Positions 30,523 through 38,476 of a stretch of DNA of 42,053 nucleotides are shown piece by piece. Position 1 is the stretch's first letter. Each line of letters opens with the position of its first letter. The notes beneath the pieces were generated by a model. It was not told where the DNA came from, searched no databases, and worked only from the letters and a program-made list of their open reading frames with translations. This DNA comes from Phocaeicola sp. (GTDB lineage: Bacteria > Bacteroidota > Bacteroidia > Bacteroidales > Bacteroidaceae), in contig JARIAN010000110.1 of assembly GCA_029257865.1 (NCBI GenBank), positions 1 through 42,053 on the forward strand. Reading direction: 5' to 3'. Position numbers and translations under genes: made by a program.

Positions 30523-30553
30523 CAAAGGTAGATGGTCTGCAAGAATTGGTCAA
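30523..30553 (-). promoter_or_regulatory. hmu operon promoter
   Basis: On the minus strand TACCTTTG (30530-30523) followed by CA matches TAnnTTTG, with TTGACC about 18 nt upstream (30553-30548) as a -33 element. It lies about 40 nt before the hmuY ATG. No obvious Fur-type palindrome was found beside it. Confidence 0.65.
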
Positions 30554-30626
30554 TACCTAAATATAGTGAAAAATTAATAAATGGAATGTAGCGAATGTTT
30601 AAAAATAGGTGAAGATTTGGAAATAA

Positions 30627-30660
30627 AAAAAGGTATGCCAATTGAATGGCATACCTTTTT
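30627..30660 (-). terminator. pnp terminator
   Basis: A perfect 14-bp hairpin (AAAAAGGTATGCCA with its complement, 6-nt loop) has an A/T tract on both sides, so it would work on either strand. It starts 27 nt beyond the pnp stop codon. Confidence 0.85.
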
Positions 30661-30686
30661 ATCGTTTAGCGAGCAGTTAGAATAGC

Positions 30687-32864
30687 TTACTTATTATTCT
30701 GTTGAGGTTTGCGTTCACGTCTAGGACGGCTTTCTTCGCTCATACCTTCTGGTTTTGAAAGTAATACTTTGCGAGAAAGTTTGAATTTACCGGTTTTAGA
30801 ATCGATATCAAGCAACTTCACTTCAATTTCATCGCCTTCCTTCAATCCTGCTTCTTCAATAGTTTCTAGACGTTTCCAGTCGATTTCCGAAATATGGAGC
30901 AGACCATCTTTTCCTGGAAGGAATTCTACGAAAGCACCATAAGGCATGATAGAGCGTACTTTACCTTTGTAAACCTCACCGATTTCAGGAACGGCAACAA
31001 TGCCCTTAATCAGATGCATTGCATTGTCAATACATTCTTTGTTATTGCCAGAAACTTCGATACGTCCAGCACCATCTACTTCTTCTATAGTGATAGTAGC
31101 CCCAGTTTCTTCCTGCATACCCTGAATAATCTTACCGCCCGGACCGATTACAGCACCGATGAATTCCTTAGGGATAATCATGGTTTCGATGCGAGGAGCA
31201 TGAGGTTTCAAGTCTTCACGAGGAACAGCGATACAGTCTGTCAGTTTGCCCAAGATGTATTCACGTCCTTGCTTAGCCTGTAACAAAGCCTTTTCCAAAA
31301 TATCGTAAGTAAGTCCGTCACACTTGATATCCATCTGAGTAGCAGTAATACCGTTTTTAGTACCTGTTACCTTGAAGTCCATATCACCCAAGTGGTCTTC
31401 ATCACCCAAGATATCAGAAAGGATTGCATATTTTTCTTCCCCTGGATTCTTAATCAATCCCATAGCGATACCAGAAACAGGGTTCTTGATAGGTACACCT
31501 GCATCCATTAAAGCCAATGTTCCGGCACAAACAGTTGCCATTGAAGAAGAACCATTAGATTCAAGAATATCTGAAACGACACGTACACAGTAAGGGTAAT
31601 CTGTAGGAACTTGTCCTTTCAAAGCCCGCCATGCTAAGTGACCATGACCAATTTCACGACGACCTACGCCACGTTGAGCTTTGGCTTCTCCGGTTGAGAA
31701 TGGAGGAAAATTATAATGTAGCAAGAATCGTTCTTTATGCTGGTCAAGTACATCGTCCACAATCTTTTCGTCTAATTTAGTTCCGAGAGTAACAGTACTC
31801 AAAGACTGAGTTTCACCGCGGGTAAAGATTGAAGAACCGTGAGGCCCAGGCAGAGGGCTGGTTTCACACCAGATAGGGCGGATGTCAGTAGTTGCACGTC
31901 CGTCCAAGCGTTTGCCTTCATCAAGGATGCAGCGGCGCATAGCTTCTTTTTCCACATCATGGTAGTAGCGGTCAATTAGCGGAGCTTTTTCTTCCAGTTC
32001 TTCTTCAGTGAACTGAGCCTTGAATTCTTCGCGGATAGCGTCGAAAGCATCACCACGTTCGTGTTTGTTATTGTTTCCAGAAGCAGCTATAGCATAAGCC
32101 TTGTCGTAGCATGCATCGTGTACAGCCTTGCGCAGGTCTTCGTCGTTTTCTTCGTGGCAGTATTCACGTTTAACAGTAGAGCCCACTTCTTCCATCAGTT
32201 CCATCTGAGCTTTGCAGTGTACTTTGATAGCTTCATGTGCGCAGCGCATAGCTTCCAGCAAGTCTTGTTCACTAACTTCTTCCATTTCACCTTCCACCAT
32301 CATGATGTTTTCGTAAGTAGCAGCTACCATTAAGTCCATATCGGCACGTTCAAGTGCTTCGAAAGTAGGGTTGATGACGAACTGTCCGTCGATACGTGCA
32401 ACACGTACTTCGGAGATAGGTCCGTTGAATGGAATATCTGATACAGCAAGTGCTGCAGAAGCTGCAAGTCCGGCCAACGCATCAGGCATATCAACACCGT
32501 CAGCTGAGTAAAGTATGATATTTACATATACTTCTGCGTGGAAGTTGTCCGGGAAAAGAGGACGCAAAGCACGGTCTACCAGACGGCAGGTAAGGATTTC
32601 ATAATCAGAAGCCTTTCCTTCACGTTTGGTGAAGCCACCAGGGAAACGTCCGAAAGCGGAATATTTTTCCTTATACTCTACCTGAAGCGGCATGAAATCT
32701 GTTCCGGGAACTGCATCTTTTGCTGCACAAACAGTAGCCAGCAACATGGTGTTACCCATGCGTAGCATTACAGCACCATCTGCCTGTTTTGCCAGCTTTC
32801 CCGTTTCGAGGGTGATGGTTCTTCCGTCACCTAGCTCGATCGTCTTAACAATAGGGTTGATCAT
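30687..32864 (-). CDS. pnp: Polyribonucleotide nucleotidyltransferase (PNPase)
   Basis: A 725-residue 3'-5' phosphorolytic exoribonuclease of the RNA degradosome. It has two RNase PH domains separated by a helical domain, then a KH domain ([20 protein letters not shown], with the GxxG loop) and an S1 domain ([17 protein letters not shown]). The second RNase PH core shows [16 protein letters not shown] with the catalytic aspartates. A basic tail ([13 protein letters not shown]) ends the protein. The ATG at 32864 ([15 protein letters not shown]) is the usual start; the longer frame adds 41 residues that cross the -7 box at 32894-32901 and are not part of the family. Confidence 0.97.
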   Translation of the reverse strand: MINPIVKTIELGDGRTITLETGKLAKQADGAVMLRMGNTMLLATVCAAKDAVPGTDFMPLQVEYKEKYSAFGRFPGGFTKREGKASDYEILTCRLVDRALRPLFPDNFHAEVYVNIILYSADGVDMPDALAGLAASAALAVSDIPFNGPISEVRVARIDGQFVINPTFEALERADMDLMVAATYENIMMVEGEMEEVSEQDLLEAMRCAHEAIKVHCKAQMELMEEVGSTVKREYCHEENDEDLRKAVHDACYDKAYAIAASGNNNKHERGDAFDAIREEFKAQFTEEELEEKAPLIDRYYHDVEKEAMRRCILDEGKRLDGRATTDIRPIWCETSPLPGPHGSSIFTRGETQSLSTVTLGTKLDEKIVDDVLDQHKERFLLHYNFPPFSTGEAKAQRGVGRREIGHGHLAWRALKGQVPTDYPYCVRVVSDILESNGSSSMATVCAGTLALMDAGVPIKNPVSGIAMGLIKNPGEEKYAILSDILGDEDHLGDMDFKVTGTKNGITATQMDIKCDGLTYDILEKALLQAKQGREYILGKLTDCIAVPREDLKPHAPRIETMIIPKEFIGAVIGPGGKIIQGMQEETGATITIEEVDGAGRIEVSGNNKECIDNAMHLIKGIVAVPEIGEVYKGKVRSIMPYGAFVEFLPGKDGLLHISEIDWKRLETIEEAGLKEGDEIEVKLLDIDSKTGKFKLSRKVLLSKPEGMSEESRPRRERKPQQNNK

Positions 32865-32893
32865 AAAATATGTGTTAGATATAAATTTCGCTT

Positions 32894-32901
32894 CAAAGAT
32901 A
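32894..32901 (-). promoter_or_regulatory. pnp -7 box
   Basis: TATCTTTG on the minus strand is a perfect -7 box 29 nt before the pnp ATG. A TTTG lies 14 nt upstream (32919-32916), which is shorter than the usual spacing. Confidence 0.6.
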
Positions 32902-33049
32902 CGAAAATCTTGTAGCAAAAGGACGAGAATGAGGTAAAAGTTTTGATGGTATAATGCTTTTGTTGCTATAACTATTGTTAATTGCATAAGGAATCTGTTT
33001 TTCTATCACTTAAAATAGGGAACTGTCTGATAAGAACTTGATTAAAAAC

Positions 33050-33079
33050 TTTGCGAACTCGTGAAAAGCCGTATCTTTG
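33050..33079 (+). promoter_or_regulatory. Promoter of the thioredoxin-fold lipoprotein gene
   Basis: TTTG at 33050-33053 and TATCTTTG at 33072-33079, followed by CA, are 18 nt apart and fit the Bacteroidetes -33/-7 pattern well. The ATG follows 22 nt later. Confidence 0.8.
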
Positions 33080-33101
33080 CAACTCAAAATAAAACAACAT
33101 T

Positions 33102-34247
33102 ATGAAAAAGTGTGCATATATAGCAGCGGCCTTGATGTTGACCGGAATGGCTGCATGTAATGAAAAACCGGGTTTTAAGATAGAAGGAACTGTTTCTGGG
33201 GCAGCCGAAAAAACATTATATTTGGAGCAGGCAGGATTGGAAGGCATTGTAGCTCTTGATTCTGTAAAGCTGAATACAGAAGGTGATTTTAGTCTTGGTG
33301 CTGTACGTCCGTCATCTCCTGAGTTTTATCGCCTGAGAGTGGACAATAAGGTAATCAACTTTTCGGTGGACTCGACTGAAGTATTGAATCTTACTGCCGA
33401 TTATAAAGATTTTGCAACTGGTTATCAGGTGAAAGGTTCAGACAACAGTGTAAAAATCAAAGAACTGGTATTGCTGCAGGCTGAATTGCAGAAAGAAGTA
33501 AATGGCTTGGCTAAATCGAGCATACCTGCCGGACTGGCACAAGATAGTTTGCTTAAGTTGGTCGATGCTTATAAAGATAAGGTGAAGAAGGATTATATTT
33601 TTCATGCTCCTAATAAGGCATATGCTTATTTCGCTTTGTTTCAGCAGTTGAATGGTTTTATGATTTTTGATCCGTTGGCAAACAAGGAAGACGTGAAATG
33701 TTTTGCTGCGGTAGCTACTAGTATGAATAATCTTTATCCTCATGCCGACCGTTCTCGCAATCTATATAATATGGTGATTAAGGGTATGAAAAATACTCGT
33801 GTCCCTAAAGAAAAGCCCGTGGAGATTCCGGTAGAGAAGGTAAAAGAGACTTCCATTATTGATATTCCTTTGATGGATCTTAAGGGAGTGACTCATCATT
33901 TGACTGACTTGAAAGGGAAGGTGGTGCTGATTGATTTTACCGCTTATGCCAACGCGATGTCTGGTGCACGTAATCTAGCTTTGCGTGAACTGTATGACAA
34001 GTATGCTTCACAGGGATTGGAAATTTATCAGATTTCATTGGATGCAGATGAACACTTTTGGAAGACTGCAGCCGACAATTTGCCATGGATTTGTGTGAGA
34101 GACCCTCGTGGCTCATATTCTACTTATGTCAATTTGTATGGAGTTACCCAAGTGCCTACTTCATTCTTGGTTAACCGTGACAATGAACTGGTGGTACGAC
34201 TGAATGAGAAGAGCGATTTGGAAGCAGAAATCAAACGGTTGTTGTGA
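33102..34247 (+). CDS. DUF4369/thioredoxin-fold lipoprotein lacking the CxxC
   Basis: A 381-residue lipoprotein (GMAAC, C19). Residues about 24-120 form a DUF4369-type beta domain (FKIEGTVSGAAEKTLYLEQ), about 120-240 are helical, and about 250-380 are a TlpA/AhpC-like thioredoxin fold. In active relatives the strand after VVLIDF continues into WASWCGPC; here it reads VVLIDFTAYANAMSGARN (about 273-290), so both redox cysteines are gone. The cis-Pro loop is kept (TQVPTSFLV). The fold is therefore intact but cannot do thiol exchange at the usual site, and it may act as a binding or chaperone protein in the envelope. It is transcribed alone from its promoter at 33050-33079. Confidence 0.85.
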   Translation: MKKCAYIAAALMLTGMAACNEKPGFKIEGTVSGAAEKTLYLEQAGLEGIVALDSVKLNTEGDFSLGAVRPSSPEFYRLRVDNKVINFSVDSTEVLNLTADYKDFATGYQVKGSDNSVKIKELVLLQAELQKEVNGLAKSSIPAGLAQDSLLKLVDAYKDKVKKDYIFHAPNKAYAYFALFQQLNGFMIFDPLANKEDVKCFAAVATSMNNLYPHADRSRNLYNMVIKGMKNTRVPKEKPVEIPVEKVKETSIIDIPLMDLKGVTHHLTDLKGKVVLIDFTAYANAMSGARNLALRELYDKYASQGLEIYQISLDADEHFWKTAADNLPWICVRDPRGSYSTYVNLYGVTQVPTSFLVNRDNELVVRLNEKSDLEAEIKRLL

Positions 34248-34290
34248 TTCTCTAACATGTTGAAAAGCATGTGAAATACTGATAAGTGCT

Positions 34291-34322
34291 TTTGGCACAT
34301 ATTGATTAAAAGATTATCTTTG
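34291..34322 (+). promoter_or_regulatory. greA promoter
   Basis: TTTG at 34291-34294 and TATCTTTG at 34315-34322, followed by CA, are spaced by 20 nt. Transcription would start near 34330, giving a leader of about 100 nt before the greA ATG. Confidence 0.75.
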
Positions 34323-34340
34323 CAAAAATAATAAAAGGAA

Positions 34341-34379
34341 GGGTTCCGGCATATTCTGAATGTGTCGGGATTCTTTTTT
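34341..34379 (+). terminator. Terminator-like hairpin within the greA leader
   Basis: GGGTTCCGGCATAT (34341-34354) pairs along all 14 positions, five of them G-U, with ATGTGTCGGGATTC (34360-34373), leaving a 5-nt loop, and six T residues follow (34374-34379). It lies after the greA promoter and before the gene, so it would release a short leader RNA of about 45-50 nt unless read through. Confidence 0.7.
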
Positions 34380-34415
34380 GTTTTATAGTAAGAATTATTA
34401 AGAATAAAAATTATA

Positions 34416-34420
34416 GGAGG
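34416..34420 (+). promoter_or_regulatory. Strong Shine-Dalgarno before greA
   Basis: GGAGG 8 nt before the ATG is a full Shine-Dalgarno sequence, uncommon in Bacteroidetes where most genes lack one. It supports the start at 34429. Confidence 0.7.
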
Positions 34421-34428
34421 ATAAAATT

Positions 34429-34893
34429 ATGGCTTATATGTCAGAAGAAGGCTACCAGCAGTTGGTAGCAGAGTTGAGACATTTGGAGGCGGTAGAGCGT
34501 CCAAAGATTATAGCTGCTATTGCAGAGGCGCGTGATAAAGGTGACTTGTCAGAAAATGCAGAATACGATGCTGCAAAGGAAGCACAAGGTTTGTTGGAAA
34601 TGAAGATTAGCCAGCTGAAGGCTACTATCGGAGATGCAAAGATTATTGATACTTCTAAACTGAATGCAGACACCGTACAGATTCTTACTCGTGTAGAGTT
34701 GAAGAATGTAAAGACTGGCATGAAGATGGCATATACTATCGTGTCGGAAACAGAAGCTAACCTGAAGCAGGGTAAGATTTCTGTAAACACTCCTATTGCT
34801 CAAGGATTGTTGGGTAAGAAAGTAGGTGATGTAGCTGAAATCACTATTCCTCAGGGAAAAATCAGTTTGGAAGTGACTGGTATTTCATTTTAA
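34429..34893 (+). CDS. greA: Transcription elongation factor GreA
   Basis: A 154-residue protein that rescues backtracked RNA polymerase by stimulating transcript cleavage. The N-terminal coiled coil (about 5-75) carries the conserved tip GDLSENAEYDAAKEAQG, with D39 and E42 equivalent to the acidic pair D41/E44 of E. coli GreA. The C-terminal FKBP-like globular domain (about 80-154) includes ISVNTPIAQGLLGKKVGD. The length is standard. It has its own promoter, a leader with an internal terminator-like hairpin, a strong Shine-Dalgarno and a terminator at 34906-34942. Confidence 0.96.
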   Translation: MAYMSEEGYQQLVAELRHLEAVERPKIIAAIAEARDKGDLSENAEYDAAKEAQGLLEMKISQLKATIGDAKIIDTSKLNADTVQILTRVELKNVKTGMKMAYTIVSETEANLKQGKISVNTPIAQGLLGKKVGDVAEITIPQGKISLEVTGISF

Positions 34894-34905
34894 TACACAC
34901 ATATT

Positions 34906-34942
34906 AAGGTAGGTCTGCTAAAAGGCAGGTCTACCTTTTTTT
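34906..34942 (+). terminator. greA terminator
   Basis: AAGGTAGGTCTGC and GCAGGTCTACCTT form a 13-bp stem (two G-U pairs) followed by a run of T. It ends 13 nt before the HIT-protein ATG, so that gene relies on readthrough or an unseen promoter. Confidence 0.85.
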
Positions 34943-34955
34943 AATATTTTTTGTT

Positions 34956-35360
34956 ATGGCTACAATATTCAGTAAGATTGCTGCGGGAGAAATCCCGAGC
35001 TACAAGGTGGCGGAAAATGAAAAGTTTTATGCTTTTCTGGATATTAATCCGTTGGTGAAGGGGCATACATTGGTTATCCCCAAAAAGGAAGTAGATTACA
35101 TTTTTGACTTGGATGATGCTGAGTTGGCTGAGATGCAGGTTTTTGCCAAGCACGTAGCATTAGCTATCCAGACTGCTTTTCCATGCCGTAAGGTAGGGCA
35201 GGCAGTGATTGGCTTGGAAGTGCCCCATGCACATATTCATTTGATTCCAATCCAGAATGAGTCGGATATGCTTTTTTCAAATCCTAAGCTGAAGTTGAGC
35301 AGCGAAGAGTTTGAAGCTGTTGCCGAGGCTATCCGGTTGGCTTATGAGAAGATGAAATAA
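34956..35360 (+). CDS. HIT-family (HINT-like) nucleotide hydrolase
   Basis: A 134-residue cytoplasmic protein of the histidine triad family, which hydrolyses nucleoside phosphoramidates or dinucleotides. The triad HAHIHLIP lies at residues 91-98, with H93 as the likely nucleophile. The family opening IFSKIAAGEIPSYKVAEN and the helper block PLVKGHTLVIPK are both present. The length is usual for bacterial HinT proteins. It sits 63 nt after greA, with the greA terminator in between, and ends before a terminator shared with the convergent guanylyltransferase gene. Confidence 0.92.
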   Translation: MATIFSKIAAGEIPSYKVAENEKFYAFLDINPLVKGHTLVIPKKEVDYIFDLDDAELAEMQVFAKHVALAIQTAFPCRKVGQAVIGLEVPHAHIHLIPIQNESDMLFSNPKLKLSSEEFEAVAEAIRLAYEKMK

Positions 35361-35390
35361 TTTGAAGTCCCTCCTCTTTAATATGATTTA

Positions 35391-35440
35391 AATACGGCCC
35401 TTGCAATTCCTGGCGGAAACTGCAAGAGCCGTATTTTTTT
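35391..35440 (+). terminator. Terminator after the HIT-family gene
   Basis: AATACGGC-CTTGCA pairs with TGCAAG-GCCGTATT (one internal mismatch), followed by seven T residues on the plus strand. It lies 30 nt past the HIT stop codon and in the convergent gap with the guanylyltransferase gene. Confidence 0.85.
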
Positions 35441-35468
35441 GAGATATATTGACACCGGTAAATATCCG

Positions 35469-36509
35469 TTAGGAATATTTTTCTCCGAACTTCATCTCTA
35501 CGTCATTTACAAATTTGCGGATGGCATCCTGGTCATCCTTCTTGCATACAAGTATCGTATTGTCCTTGGCTGCAACCAAGAAACCGTCCAAGTCTTTTAT
35601 CACAGCCAGTTTGCCTTCCGGCATTACGATAATGTTGTTTTGGCTGTTATAGAGCAAAGTGTTGCTGTTGATGACAACGTTATGGTTCTGGTCTTTGGGC
35701 AAAGCGTCATACAGAGAATTCCAAGTGCCCAAGTCAGCCCATCCGAAGTCGCATAACTGCACATATACATTCTTGGCCTTTTCCATGATGCTGTAATCAA
35801 TGGAAATATTAGGGCATGAAGTAAAGTCGGGTACATCACATTCCACTCGTGGGCATATATCAGACATCATTTGGTGGAAAGCCTTCAGTATGCTATTGAC
35901 GTGCCAGATGAAGATGCCTGAGTTCCAAAAGAATTCGTTGCTCTTTATGAATATCTCGGCAAACTCTAGGGCCGGTTTTTCGATAAAAGTCTTCACCTTG
36001 TAAAAGTCATCGGTCTGCTCCTCATCTATTTGAATATACCCGTATCCTGTTTCCGGCCGGCTTGGCTTGATGCCCAATGTGACCAGTTTGTCATTTTGTG
36101 CAGCAAAGTCCATGCCTTTCAGAATTGCTTTTCCAAATTCATCCTGTTTTAAGATAAGATGGTCAGATGGTGCCACTACGATAGTAGCATTAGGGTTTAT
36201 TTTTTGTATCACGTGTGAGGCGTATGCGATGGAAGGTGCAGTGTTACGCCATTCTTCTTCAATGATAAGCTGTTGTTCGTTTACCTCCGGCAAGATGTTT
36301 GCTACCAGTTCTTTATAGTTCTTATGAGTGGTGATGAAGATATTTTCTTGTGGAATGAACTGTTTGTATCTGTCGAAAGTCTGTCGCAACAAGGTTTCTC
36401 CAGTACCAAATAAGTCAAGAAACTGTTTGGGCTGATTCTTGCGGCTGTAAGGCCAGAAACGGCGTCCCATTCCGCCTGCCATGATGATACAGTAGTGATT
36501 ATGATTCAT
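35469..36509 (-). CDS. manC: Mannose-1-phosphate guanylyltransferase
   Basis: A 346-residue nucleotidyltransferase that makes GDP-mannose from GTP and mannose 1-phosphate for capsule, O-antigen and glycoprotein synthesis. The GTP-binding opening is MAGGMGRRFWPYSR followed by NQPKQF. VVAPSDHLI, FIEKP and FWNSGIFIW are the other family blocks. It lacks the C-terminal isomerase domain of long bifunctional ManC proteins, so it is a guanylyltransferase only. It stands alone, convergent with the HIT gene. A near-consensus -7 box, TATCTTAG, lies at 36541-36548 on the minus strand. Confidence 0.93.
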   Translation of the reverse strand: MNHNHYCIIMAGGMGRRFWPYSRKNQPKQFLDLFGTGETLLRQTFDRYKQFIPQENIFITTHKNYKELVANILPEVNEQQLIIEEEWRNTAPSIAYASHVIQKINPNATIVVAPSDHLILKQDEFGKAILKGMDFAAQNDKLVTLGIKPSRPETGYGYIQIDEEQTDDFYKVKTFIEKPALEFAEIFIKSNEFFWNSGIFIWHVNSILKAFHQMMSDICPRVECDVPDFTSCPNISIDYSIMEKAKNVYVQLCDFGWADLGTWNSLYDALPKDQNHNVVINSNTLLYNSQNNIIVMPEGKLAVIKDLDGFLVAAKDNTILVCKKDDQDAIRKFVNDVEMKFGEKYS

Positions 36510-36540
36510 GGTTAAAGTAACTCTTTTTAGATTGTTGATG

Positions 36541-36548
36541 CTAAGATA
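36541..36548 (-). promoter_or_regulatory. Possible guanylyltransferase -7 box
   Basis: TATCTTAG on the minus strand is one base from TATCTTTG, 31 nt before the ATG at 36509. Confidence 0.35.
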
Positions 36549-36698
36549 AGGTTTATTTTTGGAAGATACCTCAGAAAAGAAATAAAAACGAGTTATTGAT
36601 TTTTAAAATTAAGTACTTTATGTACATCTTAAGAGATGGAGTATAGGTCGTTGGGAAGTGTTTTTCAGGATATTGCTTATCATTTCATTTTTATGTAT

Positions 36699-36706
36699 TA
36701 TCTTTG
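36699..36706 (+). promoter_or_regulatory. -7 box of the PASTA-rluD-ddl operon
   Basis: TATCTTTG is a perfect -7 box, 26 nt before the ATG at 36733. It lies within the longer open frame that begins with GTG at 36658, which argues against that earlier start. Confidence 0.65.
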
Positions 36707-36732
36707 TCGCAAATATTCAGAACGTTGATAAT

Positions 36733-37389
36733 ATGGTGACAATAAAAGAGTTTTTTTCGTTGAAGAGCAATGGCTTTTTCTGGCTTAACCTGATAGCAAT
36801 GGTAATAGTAGTTGTAGTTTCCGCATGGGGTGCTTTGGAATGGCTTGACCGGTACACTCATCATGGTGAGTCGTATGTGGTGACGGATGTGAAGAATAAG
36901 TCTTTGTCGGAGGCTAAGGCGATGCTGGCCGCCCAAAACCTGAGAGTGACGGTGGTTGACTCCAATTATGTCAAAGGGCTTCCTGCCGGAGTGGTGCTGG
37001 ACCAGGCTCCTATAGGAGGAATGAGAGTGAAAGAAGGTCGCAACGTATATCTGACCATCAATACCAATGAGGTGCCGCTGGTCAATATTCCTGATGTGAT
37101 TGACAATAGTTCTTATCGTCAGGCTGCCGCCAAGCTGAAAGCTATGGGATTTAAGTTGACTGAACCGGAACTGGTGGCTGGTGAGCAAGACTGGATTTAC
37201 GGGATCAAATACAAAGGAAAGAGCCTTGAAATGAACGACAAGGTCCCTCATGAAGCATTGCTGACATTGTGTGTGGGCAATGTTCATTTACGCGATTCGT
37301 TGAATGGTGATTCGATGCATGTCGATTTAAGCACAATTCCTTCGGGCAATGACAGCGGTGCTCCCAAAGTGGATGAATCTTGGTTTTAA
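36733..37389 (+). CDS. Membrane-anchored PASTA-domain protein
   Basis: A 218-residue protein with a short cytoplasmic start, one membrane helix (about 13-35, FFWLNLIAMVIVVVVSAWGA) and a periplasmic part with two PASTA repeats (about 47-115, ending PIGGMRVKEGRNVYLTINT, and about 118-190). PASTA domains bind muropeptides or beta-lactam-like structures in penicillin-binding proteins and Ser/Thr kinases, but here there is neither a kinase nor a transpeptidase domain. The tail is Asp/Ser-rich. It is 19 nt before an rluD-type gene and upstream of ddl, so a role linked to peptidoglycan is plausible. I take the ATG at 36733 because a promoter box lies inside the longer frame. Confidence 0.85.
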   Translation: MVTIKEFFSLKSNGFFWLNLIAMVIVVVVSAWGALEWLDRYTHHGESYVVTDVKNKSLSEAKAMLAAQNLRVTVVDSNYVKGLPAGVVLDQAPIGGMRVKEGRNVYLTINTNEVPLVNIPDVIDNSSYRQAAAKLKAMGFKLTEPELVAGEQDWIYGIKYKGKSLEMNDKVPHEALLTLCVGNVHLRDSLNGDSMHVDLSTIPSGNDSGAPKVDESWF

Positions 37390-37408
37390 TTAACAGAATT
37401 ATTTAGGA

Positions 37409-38476
37409 ATGGCTGAAGAATATATTGATGAATTAGAGGATTCATTGGATGATGTGGAGCCGGTGGCTCAAGAAGCAGAACTCTATGAACATTTTCGGGT
37501 AGTGGTGGATAAGGGGCAGGCTCCCGTAAGAATAGATAAGTATCTGTTTGAACGGATTGTCAATGCTTCGAGAAACCGTATTCAGATGGCGGCAGATGCG
37601 GGCTTCGTCATGGCCAATGGCAAGCCCGTGAAGAGCAGCTACAAGGTGAAGCCAATGGATGTGCTCACTGTAATGATGGACCGTCCTCGCTATGAGAACG
37701 ACATTATCCCCGAAGATATTCCTTTAGATGTGGTGTATGAAGATGATGACCTGATGGTGGTGAACAAGCCTGCCGGACTGGTGGTGCATCCGGGGTGTGG
37801 CAACTATCATGGAACCTTGGTGAATGCCATCGCATGGCATCTGCGCAATGTGCCTAACTATGACCCGAACGATCCGCAGGTAGGGCTGGTACATCGTATC
37901 GATAAAGATACTTCCGGCTTATTGGTGATTGCAAAGACACCCGATGCCAAAACTAGCTTGGGACTTCAGTTTTTCAACAAGACCACCAAGCGGGAATATA
38001 ATGCTTTGGTGTGGGGTATTGTAGAAAAGGATGAAGGTACTGTGGTAGGAAACATCGGCCGTAACCCTAAAGACCGTATGCAGATGGCTGTCCTTTCCGA
38101 TCCGGAACAGGGAAAGCATGCTGTAACCCATTACCAAGTGTTGGAGCGTTTGGGGTATGTCACTTTGGTGAAATGTGTGCTTGAAACCGGGCGTACTCAT
38201 CAGATTCGTGTTCACATGAAGCACATCGGACATACGCTTTTCAATGATGAACGGTATGGTGGACATGAAATTCTAAAAGGAACTCACTTTAGTAAATATA
38301 AACAATTTGTAAACAATTGCTTCGATATCTGCCCGCGCCAGGCGCTTCACGCCCGGACACTGGGCTTTGTGCATCCGCGCACCGGAAAGGAGATGTTCTT
38401 CACCTCCGAACTGCCTGCCGATATGCTTGCACTGCTCGACAGATGGAGAACTTACATTAGTAACAGAGAAGAATGA
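37409..38476 (+). CDS. rluD: RluD-type 23S rRNA pseudouridine synthase
   Basis: A 355-residue enzyme that isomerises uridines in RNA. The acidic N-terminus (1-28) is followed by an S4 RNA-binding domain (about 35-100, VRIDKYLFERIVNASRNRIQ) and the RluA-family catalytic domain with HRIDKDTSGLLVIAK (catalytic D165) and ETGRTHQIRVHMKHIGH. RluD modifies helix 69 in E. coli; which sites this enzyme targets cannot be told from sequence. It follows the PASTA gene at 19 nt, and its stop overlaps the ddl start by four bases (ATGA), so expression is coupled. Confidence 0.9.
   Translation: MAEEYIDELEDSLDDVEPVAQEAELYEHFRVVVDKGQAPVRIDKYLFERIVNASRNRIQMAADAGFVMANGKPVKSSYKVKPMDVLTVMMDRPRYENDIIPEDIPLDVVYEDDDLMVVNKPAGLVVHPGCGNYHGTLVNAIAWHLRNVPNYDPNDPQVGLVHRIDKDTSGLLVIAKTPDAKTSLGLQFFNKTTKREYNALVWGIVEKDEGTVVGNIGRNPKDRMQMAVLSDPEQGKHAVTHYQVLERLGYVTLVKCVLETGRTHQIRVHMKHIGHTLFNDERYGGHEILKGTHFSKYKQFVNNCFDICPRQALHARTLGFVHPRTGKEMFFTSELPADMLALLDRWRTYISNREE

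Noticed and set aside
32865-32987. Upstream start for pnp
   Set aside because: The extra 41 residues cross the TATCTTTG promoter box and are not part of PNPase.
36658-36732. GTG start for the PASTA protein
   Set aside because: A perfect -7 box lies inside this extension, and the ATG at 36733 gives a normal membrane-anchor start.
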